A stretch of DNA of 7,128 bases from an uncultured Bacillus sp. (GTDB taxonomy: Bacteria > Bacillota > Bacilli > Bacillales > Cytobacillaceae). Position numbers and translations under genes: made by a program. Below are positions 1 through 6,038 of the stretch, one piece after another. The DNA lies in assembly GCA_937894355.1 (NCBI GenBank), contig CALCRD010000139.1:1-7128 (forward strand). The letters run 5' to 3'. Within the stretch, counting starts at the first letter, position 1; every line of letters starts with the position of its first letter. Below the pieces are notes generated by a model. The model saw only the letters and a program-made list of their open reading frames with translations, ran no database searches and had not been told where the DNA came from.

Positions 1-130
1 TTTGCCGTTTTTCTGGTTTGTTTGCCATTTTCCGATTTTATTTGCCGTTTTTCTGGTTTGTTTGCCATTTTCCGATTTTATTTGCCGTTTTTCTGATTTG
101 TTTGCCATTTTTTCATTTTATTTGCCGTTG
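1..130. repeat. 40-bp tandem repeat built from two 20-bp half-units
   Basis: The hexamer TTTGCC recurs exactly every 20 bp, at 1, 21, 41, 61, 81, 101 and 121. The next base alternates strictly G, A, G, A, G, A, G, so the true unit is 40 bp made of two related half-units. Units 1-40 and 41-80 are identical. Unit 81-120 differs at four positions (96, 112-114), and the fourth unit decays after about 10 bp. The array continues to the left window edge, so its full length is unknown. It is open in some plus-strand frames, but the product would be a low-complexity Phe/Leu/Cys peptide, so I treat it as non-coding. Confidence 0.9.
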
Positions 131-185
131 CCATATTTTTGTCACATTCACTGGGTTTACCCAAATAGTTTTGACGTTTTCAAAC

Positions 186-231
186 AAAAAAAAGCTGAGT
201 AAATTCATATTAGAATTACTTAGCTTTTTTT
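186..231. terminator. Bidirectional rho-independent terminator
   Basis: An A-tract leads into AAGCTGAGTAAATTC, a short ATATTA loop, then GAATTACTTAGCTTTTTTT. The arms pair almost completely, with one A-C mismatch on the plus strand and one bulged base. Read on the minus strand, the hairpin is followed by eight T residues. It therefore ends the leftward transcript about 60 bp past the stop codon of the permease gene at 290. The plus strand also has a T-tract, so it can work both ways. Confidence 0.8.
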
Positions 232-289
232 GTACTCTTCTATATACTTTTTTCTTAAACACCCTTAAAAAGAACCCACTATTAACAAT

Positions 290-1747
290 TCACCGAGCAG
301 TTAAATAGAAATTGATCAAAATTAACAGGAACGAAGATATTCCGATAAAAATAAACACGAAAAGGTAATTTTTTTGGGCAACCTTATAGGAAGTTTCATG
401 TAGCAGACCGCTCATGGTAATCGTAGCTCCACTAAAAGCACTCCCTAGCATTCCCGAAGCAAATCCGACGAGCAAAGCACTAGCAAATACGATTGGGTTA
501 ATACCAAACGTTTCTGGGATGATAATTTGACTTGTAAAAATCATCGCCACAAATTGGTGAACCCCAAAAACTGATAAAATAAATACCAGCAATATCGTAA
601 TCGGAATGTAGAATGCACCGAAATCACTGGAACCTGTGGTTCCAGGTAACAAGCTGGTTAGGGCTTGGTTTAATCCAGTCACCTCGATCGTATGAGTTAA
701 CAAGCCCGCACTAATAATGACCGCAAACTGACCAAAGAATTTAGGCGTTTGCTGGAAAACCTGTAATCGGCAAGCCCCCCACCATTGATTGACTTTTTTT
801 AGAAATAGGCTCCATAAAAACGTAAACGGTAGGACACTGATTAAAATGGTTTCCATCATGCCAATTGAGGCAAATCGCTCAGAATAAATCAATAACAGAA
901 AATAAAGGAAAAATGGGCCAAACACGGCTGCTAGATTTACAAAGTCGGCTTTTTCCATTAACACTTTTTCCGATAGAGTTTTCTGTTCTTCTAGTAATCT
1001 GTGTCTCTTGGTTAAATAATACGAAAGAAACAAACCGATGACCACTAATATTAGGTTGATTGCTAATAGGGATAGCCAACTCGTGTTAGTAAGATCAATA
1101 GCGAGTGCCAAGGCTGCACCAATAGGCGAGCACATCATCGCTAACCCAAAAGCCCGAAGTGATAATTCAGATTTCACCCTTTTTTCCACCTCGGTACCGT
1201 CTTGAAAAAACATTGTTTTGGAAATCGGGATGGCCGCCATATTGATGATATTCCCCAAAATAAACGTAGTAGATTGACAGACTTGGAACGATGAAACCCT
1301 GTGATTCAAGGCCTGAATCATTTTTTGAATTGTCCTGATATAATTTTGAATCGGTGAAGAAATAAGCGGAATCACACCAATAAACAAGATTAATTTAACC
1401 ATTGTCGAAAAACCGCTCATCATTTCTGACCAAGAAACATCCCGAGTAATCGCTAAGATTACTGAACTCAACAGAAAAACAATTGCCATGATAAAATAAA
1501 ACCTTGCTACCCCGATAATAGCTGTAAAAAACAACAAAATCGAGGTAACATTTACCATCATCGTTAATGTTCCATTGGGAAAAAACAAATTGAGTATGTA
1601 TAAGATAAAGGCAACTATAAATACGGCTCCTCGAAGGACAAAAAGCACACTAGTTTTTCGCTCCAAAAAATCAACCTTCTTTTTTATGGAAGGATAGCTA
1701 AATCTTCCCTTTAATTTTTCCAATCGTATGATCGAGTGAAACTTCAA
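290..1747 (-). CDS. Polytopic membrane permease, ion-transporter-superfamily-like, substrate unknown
   Basis: This is an integral membrane protein of up to 485 residues with roughly 11-13 hydrophobic segments. Clear ones are at about 33-56, 62-82, 84-100, 116-131, 200-218, 223-245, 270-288, 298-316, 338-352, 378-401, 417-445 and 460-483. Two Gly/Ser/Pro-rich stretches, near 153-180 (including GNIINMAAIPISKTMF) and 395-450 (including GMLGSAFSGATITMSGLL), look like the paired re-entrant regions of IT-superfamily anion transporters such as DctM, DcuC or ArsB types. That assignment is by general resemblance only, and the substrate cannot be told. The frame opens at a TTG at 1747, but a better start may be the TTG at 1666: it has AGAAGG (1675-1680) 8 nt upstream and would give 458 residues beginning just before the first membrane segment. 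It lies 80 bp downstream of the PgsA-like gene on the same strand, without a clear promoter between them, so co-transcription is likely. Confidence 0.65.
   Translation of the reverse strand: MKFHSIIRLEKLKGRFSYPSIKKKVDFLERKTSVLFVLRGAVFIVAFILYILNLFFPNGTLTMMVNVTSILLFFTAIIGVARFYFIMAIVFLLSSVILAITRDVSWSEMMSGFSTMVKLILFIGVIPLISSPIQNYIRTIQKMIQALNHRVSSFQVCQSTTFILGNIINMAAIPISKTMFFQDGTEVEKRVKSELSLRAFGLAMMCSPIGAALALAIDLTNTSWLSLLAINLILVVIGLFLSYYLTKRHRLLEEQKTLSEKVLMEKADFVNLAAVFGPFFLYFLLLIYSERFASIGMMETILISVLPFTFLWSLFLKKVNQWWGACRLQVFQQTPKFFGQFAVIISAGLLTHTIEVTGLNQALTSLLPGTTGSSDFGAFYIPITILLVFILSVFGVHQFVAMIFTSQIIIPETFGINPIVFASALLVGFASGMLGSAFSGATITMSGLLHETSYKVAQKNYLFVFIFIGISSFLLILINFYLTAR
1675..1680 (-). promoter_or_regulatory. 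Ribosome binding site supporting an internal TTG start of the permease
   Basis: On the minus strand AGAAGG stands 8 nt before a TTG at 1664-1666. The frame-opening TTG at 1745-1747 has only GGGGA 13 nt upstream, and that is locked in a hairpin. This favours the shorter 458-residue protein. Confidence 0.5.
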
Positions 1748-1751
1748 ACTG

Positions 1752-1766
1752 TGGGGAGGCTCCCCA
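1752..1766. repeat. GC-rich hairpin between the PgsA-like gene and the permease
   Basis: The 15-mer TGGGGAGGCTCCCCA is a 6-bp perfect GC-rich stem with a 3-nt loop, in otherwise AT-rich DNA. On the minus strand it lies in the leader of the permease and covers the only purine-rich stretch near the TTG at 1747. No T-tract follows directly, so it is not a standard terminator. It may reduce translation or stabilise the upstream message, which is inference. Confidence 0.5.
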
Positions 1767-1827
1767 TTAAATTAAGGAAAATTACGCTTGTTCAGTTTGC
1801 TACAATTTTTCACAAAAAGAGATTTAA

Positions 1828-2388
1828 CTACCGAAGCTCACGATACAGTTTTGCATATTCTGGGATGTACAGGGCGAATGATAGTAGTAAGAATACGGCT
1901 GCAGTAATCATTAATGATGCTACGGCAAACCCTGGGAGGCTTGGAATCGCCACCAACAATATCATACAAACAAAGAAGACGGCGGTGCTCAGTTTGCCAA
2001 ACCATTTGGCACCATCTAGTTTCTTGCCCTTCCTCAGTAGGATTAGTCCGTTGATTCCCATGAACAGTTCTTTAATGATAAACAGGAGAATCAAAGCCCA
2101 CATGCCTGGAAATTGATTCATAAGGCACAGGATGATTGTTACTTGGGTCAGTTTGTCGGCAATCGGGTCTAAGGCCTTCCCAAGCTCAGTAATTTGGCCG
2201 TATTTTCGAGCGACGATTCCATCTACTAAATCGGTTAATGCGGAAAGAAAGACGATTAACGCGGCAAGTAGATAGTCTTTTTGAGTGGTTGCACCGAGAA
2301 AGACCATCACAAATACTGGAATTAATAATATTCTCAGATACGATAAAAGATTAGGTATGTTGAAATATTCCTTTTTTGTCATTTTCAA
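1828..2388 (-). CDS. pgsA: CDP-alcohol phosphatidyltransferase, PgsA-like (CDP-diacylglycerol-glycerol-3-phosphate 3-phosphatidyltransferase)
   Basis: The family transfers a phosphatidyl group from CDP-diacylglycerol to an alcohol; PgsA uses glycerol-3-phosphate to make phosphatidylglycerol-phosphate at the cytoplasmic membrane. The full CDP-alcohol phosphotransferase signature D-x2-DG-x2-AR-x8-G-x3-D-x3-D is present: D53, D56, G57, A60, R61, G70, D74 and D78. About five to six membrane helices are visible (roughly 13-31, 39-56, 80-92, 96-113, 134-150, 155-174). The 186-residue length fits PgsA. A difference from textbook PgsA is Lys-Glu (106-107) where I recall Arg-Glu. The housekeeping pgsA of Bacillus usually sits next to recA/cinA, so this may be a paralogue or a related enzyme such as a CDP-DAG-type cardiolipin synthase. 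Translation probably starts at TTG 2388, 10 nt after GGGAG (2399-2403); the ATG two codons on, at 2382, would be 16 nt away. Confidence 0.82.
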   Translation of the reverse strand: MKMTKKEYFNIPNLLSYLRILLIPVFVMVFLGATTQKDYLLAALIVFLSALTDLVDGIVARKYGQITELGKALDPIADKLTQVTIILCLMNQFPGMWALILLFIIKELFMGINGLILLRKGKKLDGAKWFGKLSTAVFFVCMILLVAIPSLPGFAVASLMITAAVFLLLSFALYIPEYAKLYRELR

Positions 2389-2396
2389 TTATAAAA

Positions 2397-2405
2397 CTCT
2401 CCCTT
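2397..2405 (-). promoter_or_regulatory. Ribosome binding site of the PgsA-like gene
   Basis: The minus strand reads AAGGGAGAG, ending 8 nt before TTG (2386-2388). The in-frame ATG at 2380-2382 is too far away for good spacing. This decides for the TTG start and a protein beginning MKMTKK. Confidence 0.6.
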
Positions 2406-2465
2406 ATTTTCCATCCACATTTGTATTACTTTAATCAACACTTAGCCTTTAAAGCGCAATTAAGA

Positions 2466-2493
2466 TTAATAGCATCCAAAGCAGATTGACCAA
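2466..2493 (-). promoter_or_regulatory. Possible promoter of the PgsA-like gene and permease
   Basis: On the minus strand TTGGTC (2488-2493) is followed after 16 nt by TATTAA (2466-2471), which is preceded by TGC as in an extended -10. The -35 is weak and the surroundings are AT-rich, so this is a candidate only. Confidence 0.3.
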
Positions 2494-2595
2494 AATTATT
2501 TCCGTTTTCTACTACGGTTCTATTTATTTTACCAAATATAGCAATTGAGAATGTCTTTTAAAGCTTTTTTTTCACAAAAAAAGGAAAGAAATTGA

Positions 2596-2724
2596 ATGAA
2601 TTTACGTTTTATAGATAAATTGAAACATGAAGTTGGGTTTTACTGCCCATTAATCTGCGCTAAAAAACTCCTAGCACATGAATATGCTAGGAGTCAGGGA
2701 ACCATTTTATTTTTTGAAATTTAG
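2596..2724 (+). CDS. Possible 42-residue small ORF, unrecognised
   Basis: An ATG at 2596 follows AAAGGAAAG with roughly 9-10 nt spacing and opens a 42-codon frame ending in TAG at 2724. The peptide begins MNLRFIDKLKHEVGFYCPL and ends with LFFEI; it is slightly basic with two Cys residues and has no recognised domain. It would be the only plus-strand gene here. It runs through the desaturase terminator hairpin at 2662-2694, which argues that it may be chance. I find no good plus-strand promoter. Confidence 0.2.
   Translation: MNLRFIDKLKHEVGFYCPLICAKKLLAHEYARSQGTILFFEI
2662..2694 (-). terminator. Rho-independent terminator of the acyl-ACP desaturase gene
   Basis: ACTCCTAGCA (2667-2676) and TGCTAGGAGT (2685-2694) form a perfect 10-bp stem with an 8-nt loop. 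On the minus strand it is followed by six T residues (A-tract 2662-2667). It lies about 68 bp past the desaturase stop codon, which separates that gene from the PgsA-like operon. Confidence 0.9.
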
Positions 2725-2761
2725 TTAAAAGAAATGTAGCAAAGCAAATTTACGTTAGCAA

Positions 2762-3667
2762 CTAGCTGCGTTTATTTCTTGAAGAGGCGTGGAACCGGTC
2801 TCTTACCCGCTTTAGTCTGGCCCGATAGTTAAGAATATCGAGGCGTGCTTTTTCGGCCTCTGGTGCTATTGGGCGCAGGTTCTCCAACTCCCAATAATCA
2901 ACAATTACGTCTAAAACTTGGTCGAAATATTCCAATGGTCCATAATTTGCTTCTTTGGCGATAATCGACATGCGATCATCGAAATCTGGCATTACTGTAC
3001 CTGGCATTTGAAAGTTTTGAATAACATAGCCAAGATAATAGCAATAATTCGGTTCTAATTGCAAATGGTATTTAATTACATCACGATAAAAAGCGTAATG
3101 AAGTGTTTCGTCTTTGGCCAATCTTCTTAGTAAGGTAGCCAAATCTTTATCATGCTCCCCTGCTACTTTTGCCACATTGTTATAAAAAACCATTGTGGCT
3201 AATTCTTGAAGTGACGTATACACCATAGTTTCAAATGGGGTATGAAATCCTGGTGCCCAACCACCTTCCACTGTTTGTTTGTGCAGTTTGCGAAGCTGAT
3301 CTGGATCGGCGTTTCTGGTTATTAGCAAATAGGTTTCCAATAGATTGGAATGCTGATCCTCTTCCGCTGTCCAGGTATGAACAAAATCCTTTATGACTGT
3401 TAGCGACCCTTTAAAGGTTTGATCTAGGTGTGAAGTAAACCAAGGTAGATTTACCTCTGTCAGCAATGCAGTTTCTACTGCGGTAACCACTCCCTGTGGC
3501 AGGGTAACTTGATTGGGTTCCCATGGCACCCTTCGAAAATTCTGCGCTTTGTCCCAAGGTAAAAAATCATGGTAGCCCCAATCTATTTTTTCTGATCTCT
3601 TTTTGTGTTCTTCATAAAGTTCAATTAATTTCGGTTCAAGTCTAAAATCTAAATGGTTTGTTAACAA
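2762..3667 (-). CDS. Soluble acyl-ACP desaturase (ferritin-like diiron, FA_desaturase_2 family)
   Basis: This family puts a cis double bond into a saturated acyl chain carried on acyl carrier protein, using O2, a diiron centre and reduced ferredoxin/flavodoxin, in the cytosol. All six expected iron ligands can be placed by comparison with plant stearoyl-ACP desaturase: E71 (in TEVNLPW), E103 and H106 (in AEEDQH), E155 (in YTSLQELAT), E187 and H190 (in KDETLHYAFY). The 301 residues match bacterial members, and there is no signal peptide or membrane segment. Chain-length and position specificity cannot be read off. The start is TTG at 3667, with AGGAGG (3674-3679) 6 nt upstream; no in-frame ATG is better. 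A clear sigma-A promoter upstream and a strong terminator downstream make it a single-gene unit. It is distinct from the membrane-bound, three-His-box phospholipid desaturase Des of B. subtilis. Confidence 0.95.
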   Translation of the reverse strand: MLTNHLDFRLEPKLIELYEEHKKRSEKIDWGYHDFLPWDKAQNFRRVPWEPNQVTLPQGVVTAVETALLTEVNLPWFTSHLDQTFKGSLTVIKDFVHTWTAEEDQHSNLLETYLLITRNADPDQLRKLHKQTVEGGWAPGFHTPFETMVYTSLQELATMVFYNNVAKVAGEHDKDLATLLRRLAKDETLHYAFYRDVIKYHLQLEPNYCYYLGYVIQNFQMPGTVMPDFDDRMSIIAKEANYGPLEYFDQVLDVIVDYWELENLRPIAPEAEKARLDILNYRARLKRVRDRFHASSRNKRS

Positions 3668-3673
3668 TGTGGA

Positions 3674-3679
3674 CCTCCT
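3674..3679 (-). promoter_or_regulatory. Consensus ribosome binding site of the desaturase
   Basis: The minus strand reads AGGAGG, then TCCACA, then TTG. This near-perfect Shine-Dalgarno sequence fixes the TTG at 3665-3667 as the start codon. Confidence 0.85.
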
Positions 3680-3712
3680 GAAATATTCACTATTTATATT
3701 ATGGATACAGTG

Positions 3713-3741
3713 ATTATATAATAAACTCTATTTTACTTCAA
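3713..3741 (-). promoter_or_regulatory. Sigma-A-type promoter of the acyl-ACP desaturase
   Basis: On the minus strand TTGAAG (3736-3741) and a perfect TATAAT (3713-3718) are separated by exactly 17 nt. Transcription would begin near 3706, giving a leader of about 40 nt with the consensus ribosome binding site. Confidence 0.8.
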
Positions 3742-3780
3742 AATTCTGTGAATGTCCTCTTTTCAGCTTGTAAAAAAAAA

Positions 3781-3979
3781 TGGCTGTTTTCGTAAAGATT
3801 GTTGTTAAAATCCAAAACCTGATTTTAACTTGCTAAAATCCAAAACCCGATTTTAACTTGCTAACAGCCAATTTGTAGCTTGAAAGTAAGTTTGTAGCTC
3901 TTTTCTCATAAGTGTTGGCTGTGTTCAGCAAAATACTTTGTTTACATGTTAAAAAGCAACAAAGTTTGAGAAAAGAGCC
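3781..3979. repeat. Composite intergenic palindromic repeat, MITE-like
   Basis: The outer ends are related inverted repeats: the plus strand from 3782 (GGCTGTTTTCGTAAAG...) and the minus strand from 3979 (GGCTCTTTTCTCAAAC...) match at about 19 of 25 positions. Two further inverted pairs are nested: TGGCTGTT (3781-3788) with AACAGCCA (3863-3870), and GCTCTTTTCTCA (3897-3908) with TGAGAAAAGAGC (3967-3978), which is perfect over 12 bp. Inside the second pair, ACTTTGTT and AACAAAGT pair as well. No protein is encoded. Clean target duplications are not visible; TAAAAAAA occurs on both sides but is offset by 3 bp on the left. It fills the gap between the ltaS terminator and the desaturase promoter. 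Confidence 0.6.
3806..3861. repeat. Two tandem 28-bp repeats, each with an internal hairpin
   Basis: The unit TAAAATCCAAAACC[T/C]GATTTTAACTTGC occurs at 3806-3833 and 3834-3861 with a single T/C difference. Each copy holds TAAAATC paired with GATTTTA, and the first copy extends this to 8 bp. Confidence 0.9.
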
Positions 3980-3980
3980 T

Positions 3981-4018
3981 AAAAAAAGACCATCTACGAA
4001 TGATCGCAGATAGTCTTT
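3981..4018 (-). terminator. Rho-independent terminator of ltaS
   Basis: On the minus strand AAAGACTATCTGCGA pairs with TCGTAGATGGTCTTT through a 15-bp stem with two G-T wobbles and a 4-nt loop, followed by seven T residues. It begins about 10 bp past the ltaS stop codon. The wobbles become mismatches on the plus strand, so the signal is directional. Confidence 0.92.
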
Positions 4019-4028
4019 CTCAGTCTAT

Positions 4029-5987
4029 TTACTTGTCCTCAGTTTGTACAGCTTCAGACTTAGTATAGTTATATTTTGTTCGGTCAACCGGTGTAAAGTT
4101 TTTCGGAGTATAGAAACGTAATAAATCACCATTTACAACTCTATCTGAAAGCGATAATTTATGCTCGACACTTTCCTGAAACTTTTTCGCTTCTGGAAGT
4201 TTTGCTTCTTCCAATGGCAAGCCTGTAATTGAATCATAATATTTATGATCTGTAGCTGTAATTGTTGAACTTACAAAGTCACCATTTCGGAACGGAATTA
4301 AATCATCATGCTGTTCCGACAATACATCTGTTCCAAGTTGCACATACTCTTTAGAGTCAATTCCTAGCAAGTGAAGCAGAGTAGGCAGGATGTCAATTTG
4401 TCCAGTATATTCATGATTTATTCCACCCTCAATCCCAGGGACGCGAACAAAAAATGGCACTCGTTGTAATCCTGTATTATCAAAAGCATTAATTTCTTCT
4501 TTTCCTAAAACTTGGGCCATTGCTTTATTATGGTTTTGCGACACACCATAATGGTCTCCGTACATTACAATAACAGAATTATCATATAATCCAGATTCCT
4601 TCAAATATGCAAAGAACTGAGCTAATGCTTCATCTGCATAACGAGCTGTCTGGAAATAATTATCTACTGATTTATCACCGGTAGTATGCGGTGCAATCGT
4701 TGCTAATTCTTGATTCATTGTATATGGATAATGATTTGATACGGTTATAAATTTTGAATAAAACGGTTGTGGCAATGACTCCAAAAGTGGAATCGATTGC
4801 TCGAAGAACGGTTTATCCATTAATCCATATTCCGCTTGGTTCTCTTCGTTCATTTCATAATAACTAGAATCGAAGAAATGGTTAAAGCCAAACGATTTAT
4901 AGATGACATTACGATTCCAAAAGGTTCCTGAATTACCATGGAATACAGCAGAATTATAACCAAGTTGGCCTAAAATAGCTGGTGCAGCTTGGAATGTATT
5001 TTGACCCTTGGTGGTAAACGCTGATCCAGATGGTGCACCGTACAATGAATTTTCCAAAATGAATTCTGCGTCAGAGGTTTTCCCTTGAGCTGTTTGATGG
5101 AAGAAATTATCAAAGTAAAGCGTATTTCCGTCTCTAGTCAATGAATTTAAAAATGGTGTTACTTCTTCTTCGTTGATCCTATAGTCAATAAGGAATGTCT
5201 GAATCGATTCTAAGTGCAGATAAATTACATTCATTCCTTTTCCAGCACCATAGTATTTCGGATTAGGCTCAGCATGATTAGACTGGGTAAAGTTAATCAC
5301 TTCTGTTATATCATTGCTATCGGCCATAACCCTTTGTGCTGAGGCTTTCATGCTTTGAACGGCATCGTAGATTGTGTAATTATACATCCCTAAGTATTTA
5401 ACAATGTAATTACGGTCAAATCCTCTAGTAAGCAATTCTGGACGATCTGTTTCTGCCATAGCCAGATTTGCACTTGAAATTCCCAATGCAATCGCAATTA
5501 CTGCAGCAATTTTTGGACGACTCATGTTTTTGGTTTCGATTTTAGCGAGTCGGAAAACTAATAATGAAAGTAAAACTAGGAAATCAATAAAAAACAGATA
5601 ATCGTACTGATGTAATAATGAACCTACACTTCCACTAACATCGCCAAAATTAGCCGTTTGAGTTAATGTTGGTAATGTAATAAAGTCTGTGAAGTCTCGG
5701 TAAAATAAGACATTGGCATATAACAGGAATGATAAAAAGAAGTAAATACTCATTAAAGAAATATACTTCTTTCTTCCTTTAAAAAAGAAAGCAAATCCTA
5801 AAAATAATATTGATGATCCTAACGGATTGATAAACAATAAAAACTTTTGAAGTGAACTCTCTATCCCTAATTCAAATTGTGATAACTGAACAATATATGT
5901 TTTCATCCAAAGGAAGAATACTGCCAAAAAGAAAAAAACAATAAATTTATTGAAGATATTTTTGCGTTTTGAAAATAAGTTTTTCAT
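4029..5987 (-). CDS. ltaS: Lipoteichoic acid synthase (polyglycerol-phosphate synthase)
   Basis: LtaS polymerises the glycerol-phosphate backbone of lipoteichoic acid on the outer face of the membrane, taking glycerol-phosphate from phosphatidylglycerol. The 652 residues match the family (about 650). Residues 1-150 hold the N-terminal helices (about 14-29, 48-69, 76-95, 128-146), and a fifth hydrophobic segment lies at 157-175. It ends in an A-M-A site (176-178) fitting signal-peptidase cleavage, as in S. aureus LtaS. The extracellular sulfatase-like domain runs from about 250 to 630 with metal-binding E260 (HLES), catalytic T304 (QGKTSDAEF), W357 and R359 (TFWNRN), H419 (SNHYPY), and D478/H479 (MYGDHYG). 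Motif spacing is collinear with S. aureus LtaS. The ATG at 5987 follows GGGGG by 5 nt. Bacilli often carry several paralogues (LtaS, YfnI, YqgS, YvgJ), and assignment to the main one is by overall similarity. A strong terminator follows, and a miniature element is inserted upstream. Confidence 0.94.
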   Translation of the reverse strand: MKNLFSKRKNIFNKFIVFFFLAVFFLWMKTYIVQLSQFELGIESSLQKFLLFINPLGSSILFLGFAFFFKGRKKYISLMSIYFFLSFLLYANVLFYRDFTDFITLPTLTQTANFGDVSGSVGSLLHQYDYLFFIDFLVLLSLLVFRLAKIETKNMSRPKIAAVIAIALGISSANLAMAETDRPELLTRGFDRNYIVKYLGMYNYTIYDAVQSMKASAQRVMADSNDITEVINFTQSNHAEPNPKYYGAGKGMNVIYLHLESIQTFLIDYRINEEEVTPFLNSLTRDGNTLYFDNFFHQTAQGKTSDAEFILENSLYGAPSGSAFTTKGQNTFQAAPAILGQLGYNSAVFHGNSGTFWNRNVIYKSFGFNHFFDSSYYEMNEENQAEYGLMDKPFFEQSIPLLESLPQPFYSKFITVSNHYPYTMNQELATIAPHTTGDKSVDNYFQTARYADEALAQFFAYLKESGLYDNSVIVMYGDHYGVSQNHNKAMAQVLGKEEINAFDNTGLQRVPFFVRVPGIEGGINHEYTGQIDILPTLLHLLGIDSKEYVQLGTDVLSEQHDDLIPFRNGDFVSSTITATDHKYYDSITGLPLEEAKLPEAKKFQESVEHKLSLSDRVVNGDLLRFYTPKNFTPVDRTKYNYTKSEAVQTEDK

Positions 5988-6030
5988 CTTTTCCCCCTAC
6001 CTTAAAATACATTATTCTGATATCGTTATT

Positions 6031-6038
6031 TTTATATT
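6031..6038. repeat. Target-site duplication, ltaS-side copy
   Basis: TTTATATT directly abuts the GG end of the miniature element. An identical 8-mer at 6224-6231 abuts the other end. Confidence 0.75.

Noticed and set aside
2..308. Plus-strand open frames of 66 and 96 codons over the left repeat
   Set aside because: They arise from the TTTGCC tandem repeat and give low-complexity Phe/Leu/Cys peptides without a ribosome binding site.
879..1079. Minus-strand frame of 66 codons
   Set aside because: It is an out-of-frame shadow inside the permease gene with no recognisable protein character.
1736..2116. Plus-strand frame of 126 codons
   Set aside because: It lies antisense to the PgsA-like gene, whose full catalytic signature is on the other strand.
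3687..3713. TCACT/AGTGA inverted repeat at the start of the desaturase transcript
   Set aside because: Only 5 bp per arm with a 17-bp spacer; too weak to call an operator, though its position next to the -10 is suggestive.
3771..3987. TAAAAAAA on both sides of the composite repeat as a target duplication
   Set aside because: The left copy is 3 bp away from the repeat end, and A-tracts are expected here from terminators, so it is not a clean duplication.
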